This document shows, in pieces, positions 15,190 through 15,286 of a stretch of DNA of 15,286 nucleotides. The stretch is from Gammaproteobacteria bacterium. Its GTDB lineage: Bacteria > Pseudomonadota > Gammaproteobacteria > Pseudomonadales > GM7GCV1. The stretch spans positions 1 through 15,286 of the forward strand of contig JAURLY010000025.1 in assembly GCA_030830945.1 (NCBI GenBank), written 5' to 3'. Below the pieces are notes generated by a model that worked only from the letters and a program-made list of their open reading frames with translations, did no database searches and was not told the DNA's origin. The position numbers were made by a program, and so were the translations under genes. Position 1 is the first letter of the stretch. Every line of letters begins with the position of its first letter.

Positions 15190-15286
15190 TAAATCTTAAC
15201 AATGTTCTTGGCACAACACCGCATACAATATACATATATACTCGGTATGGCTTTTGAAAGCCGGGATAAGACTGTCCCTCGAAAAA

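Noticed and set aside
1..15286. CRISPR array, tRNA/rRNA genes, insertion sequence ends, toxin-antitoxin or phage-defence genes.
   Set aside because: I saw no regularly spaced repeats, cloverleaf, transposase motif or defence domain in any frame with coding signs.

Overview
The window reads as a chromosomal accessory region of a Gram-negative bacterium. Most genes use Shine-Dalgarno-led starts, mixed GC codon use and Sec, Tat or lipoprotein export signals. This fits a Proteobacterium, perhaps a marine gammaproteobacterium, but there is no rRNA, tRNA or housekeeping marker to fix it. Everything recognisable concerns uptake and oxidation of sugars or related polyols and glycosides. I see no transposase, integrase, CRISPR array or RNA gene.

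Region 1 (1-8006, plus strand). A leader carrying repeated GAAACCG motifs is followed by seven tightly packed genes. In order they encode an exported COG4798-type methyltransferase, a PLP enzyme of the D-threonine aldolase/DSD1 family, a periplasmic solute-binding protein, two CUT1-type permeases, an FAD-dependent oxidoreductase and a MalK/UgpC-like ATPase. Gaps range from a 4-base overlap to 41 bases, so this is very probably one operon. The FAD enzyme sits inside the transporter genes, which suggests it acts on the imported compound. The substrate cannot be read from sequence. A hairpin with a strong T-tract on the minus strand closes the region.

Region 2 (8181-10261, minus strand). It encodes a YVTN/YncE-like beta-propeller lipoprotein with its own likely promoter, and a Tat-exported sugar-phosphate-isomerase-like TIM barrel.

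Region 3 (10525-13257, plus strand). This two-gene block is visibly more AT- and Lys/Asn-rich than its neighbours. It encodes a lipoprotein with two DUF1080 (3-keto-glycoside hydrolase/lyase family) domains and a Tat-exported Gfo/Idh/MocA oxidoreductase. The lipoprotein has C-K-E-D at its lipidation site, which resembles the Bacteroidota surface-lipoprotein export signal. The block interrupts an otherwise continuous minus-strand row, so I infer it was acquired from a Bacteroidota-like donor.

Region 4 (13325-15165, minus strand). It encodes a 12-TM sugar-porter-family MFS transporter and a zinc-binding GFA-family protein.

Regions 2-4 together suggest an envelope-located 3-keto-glycoside route. 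The Gfo/Idh/MocA enzyme would oxidise carbon 3 of a glycoside, the DUF1080 protein would cleave the keto-glycoside, the TIM barrel would act on the product, and the MFS porter would import the sugar. This scheme is inferred from known families and gene neighbourhood.
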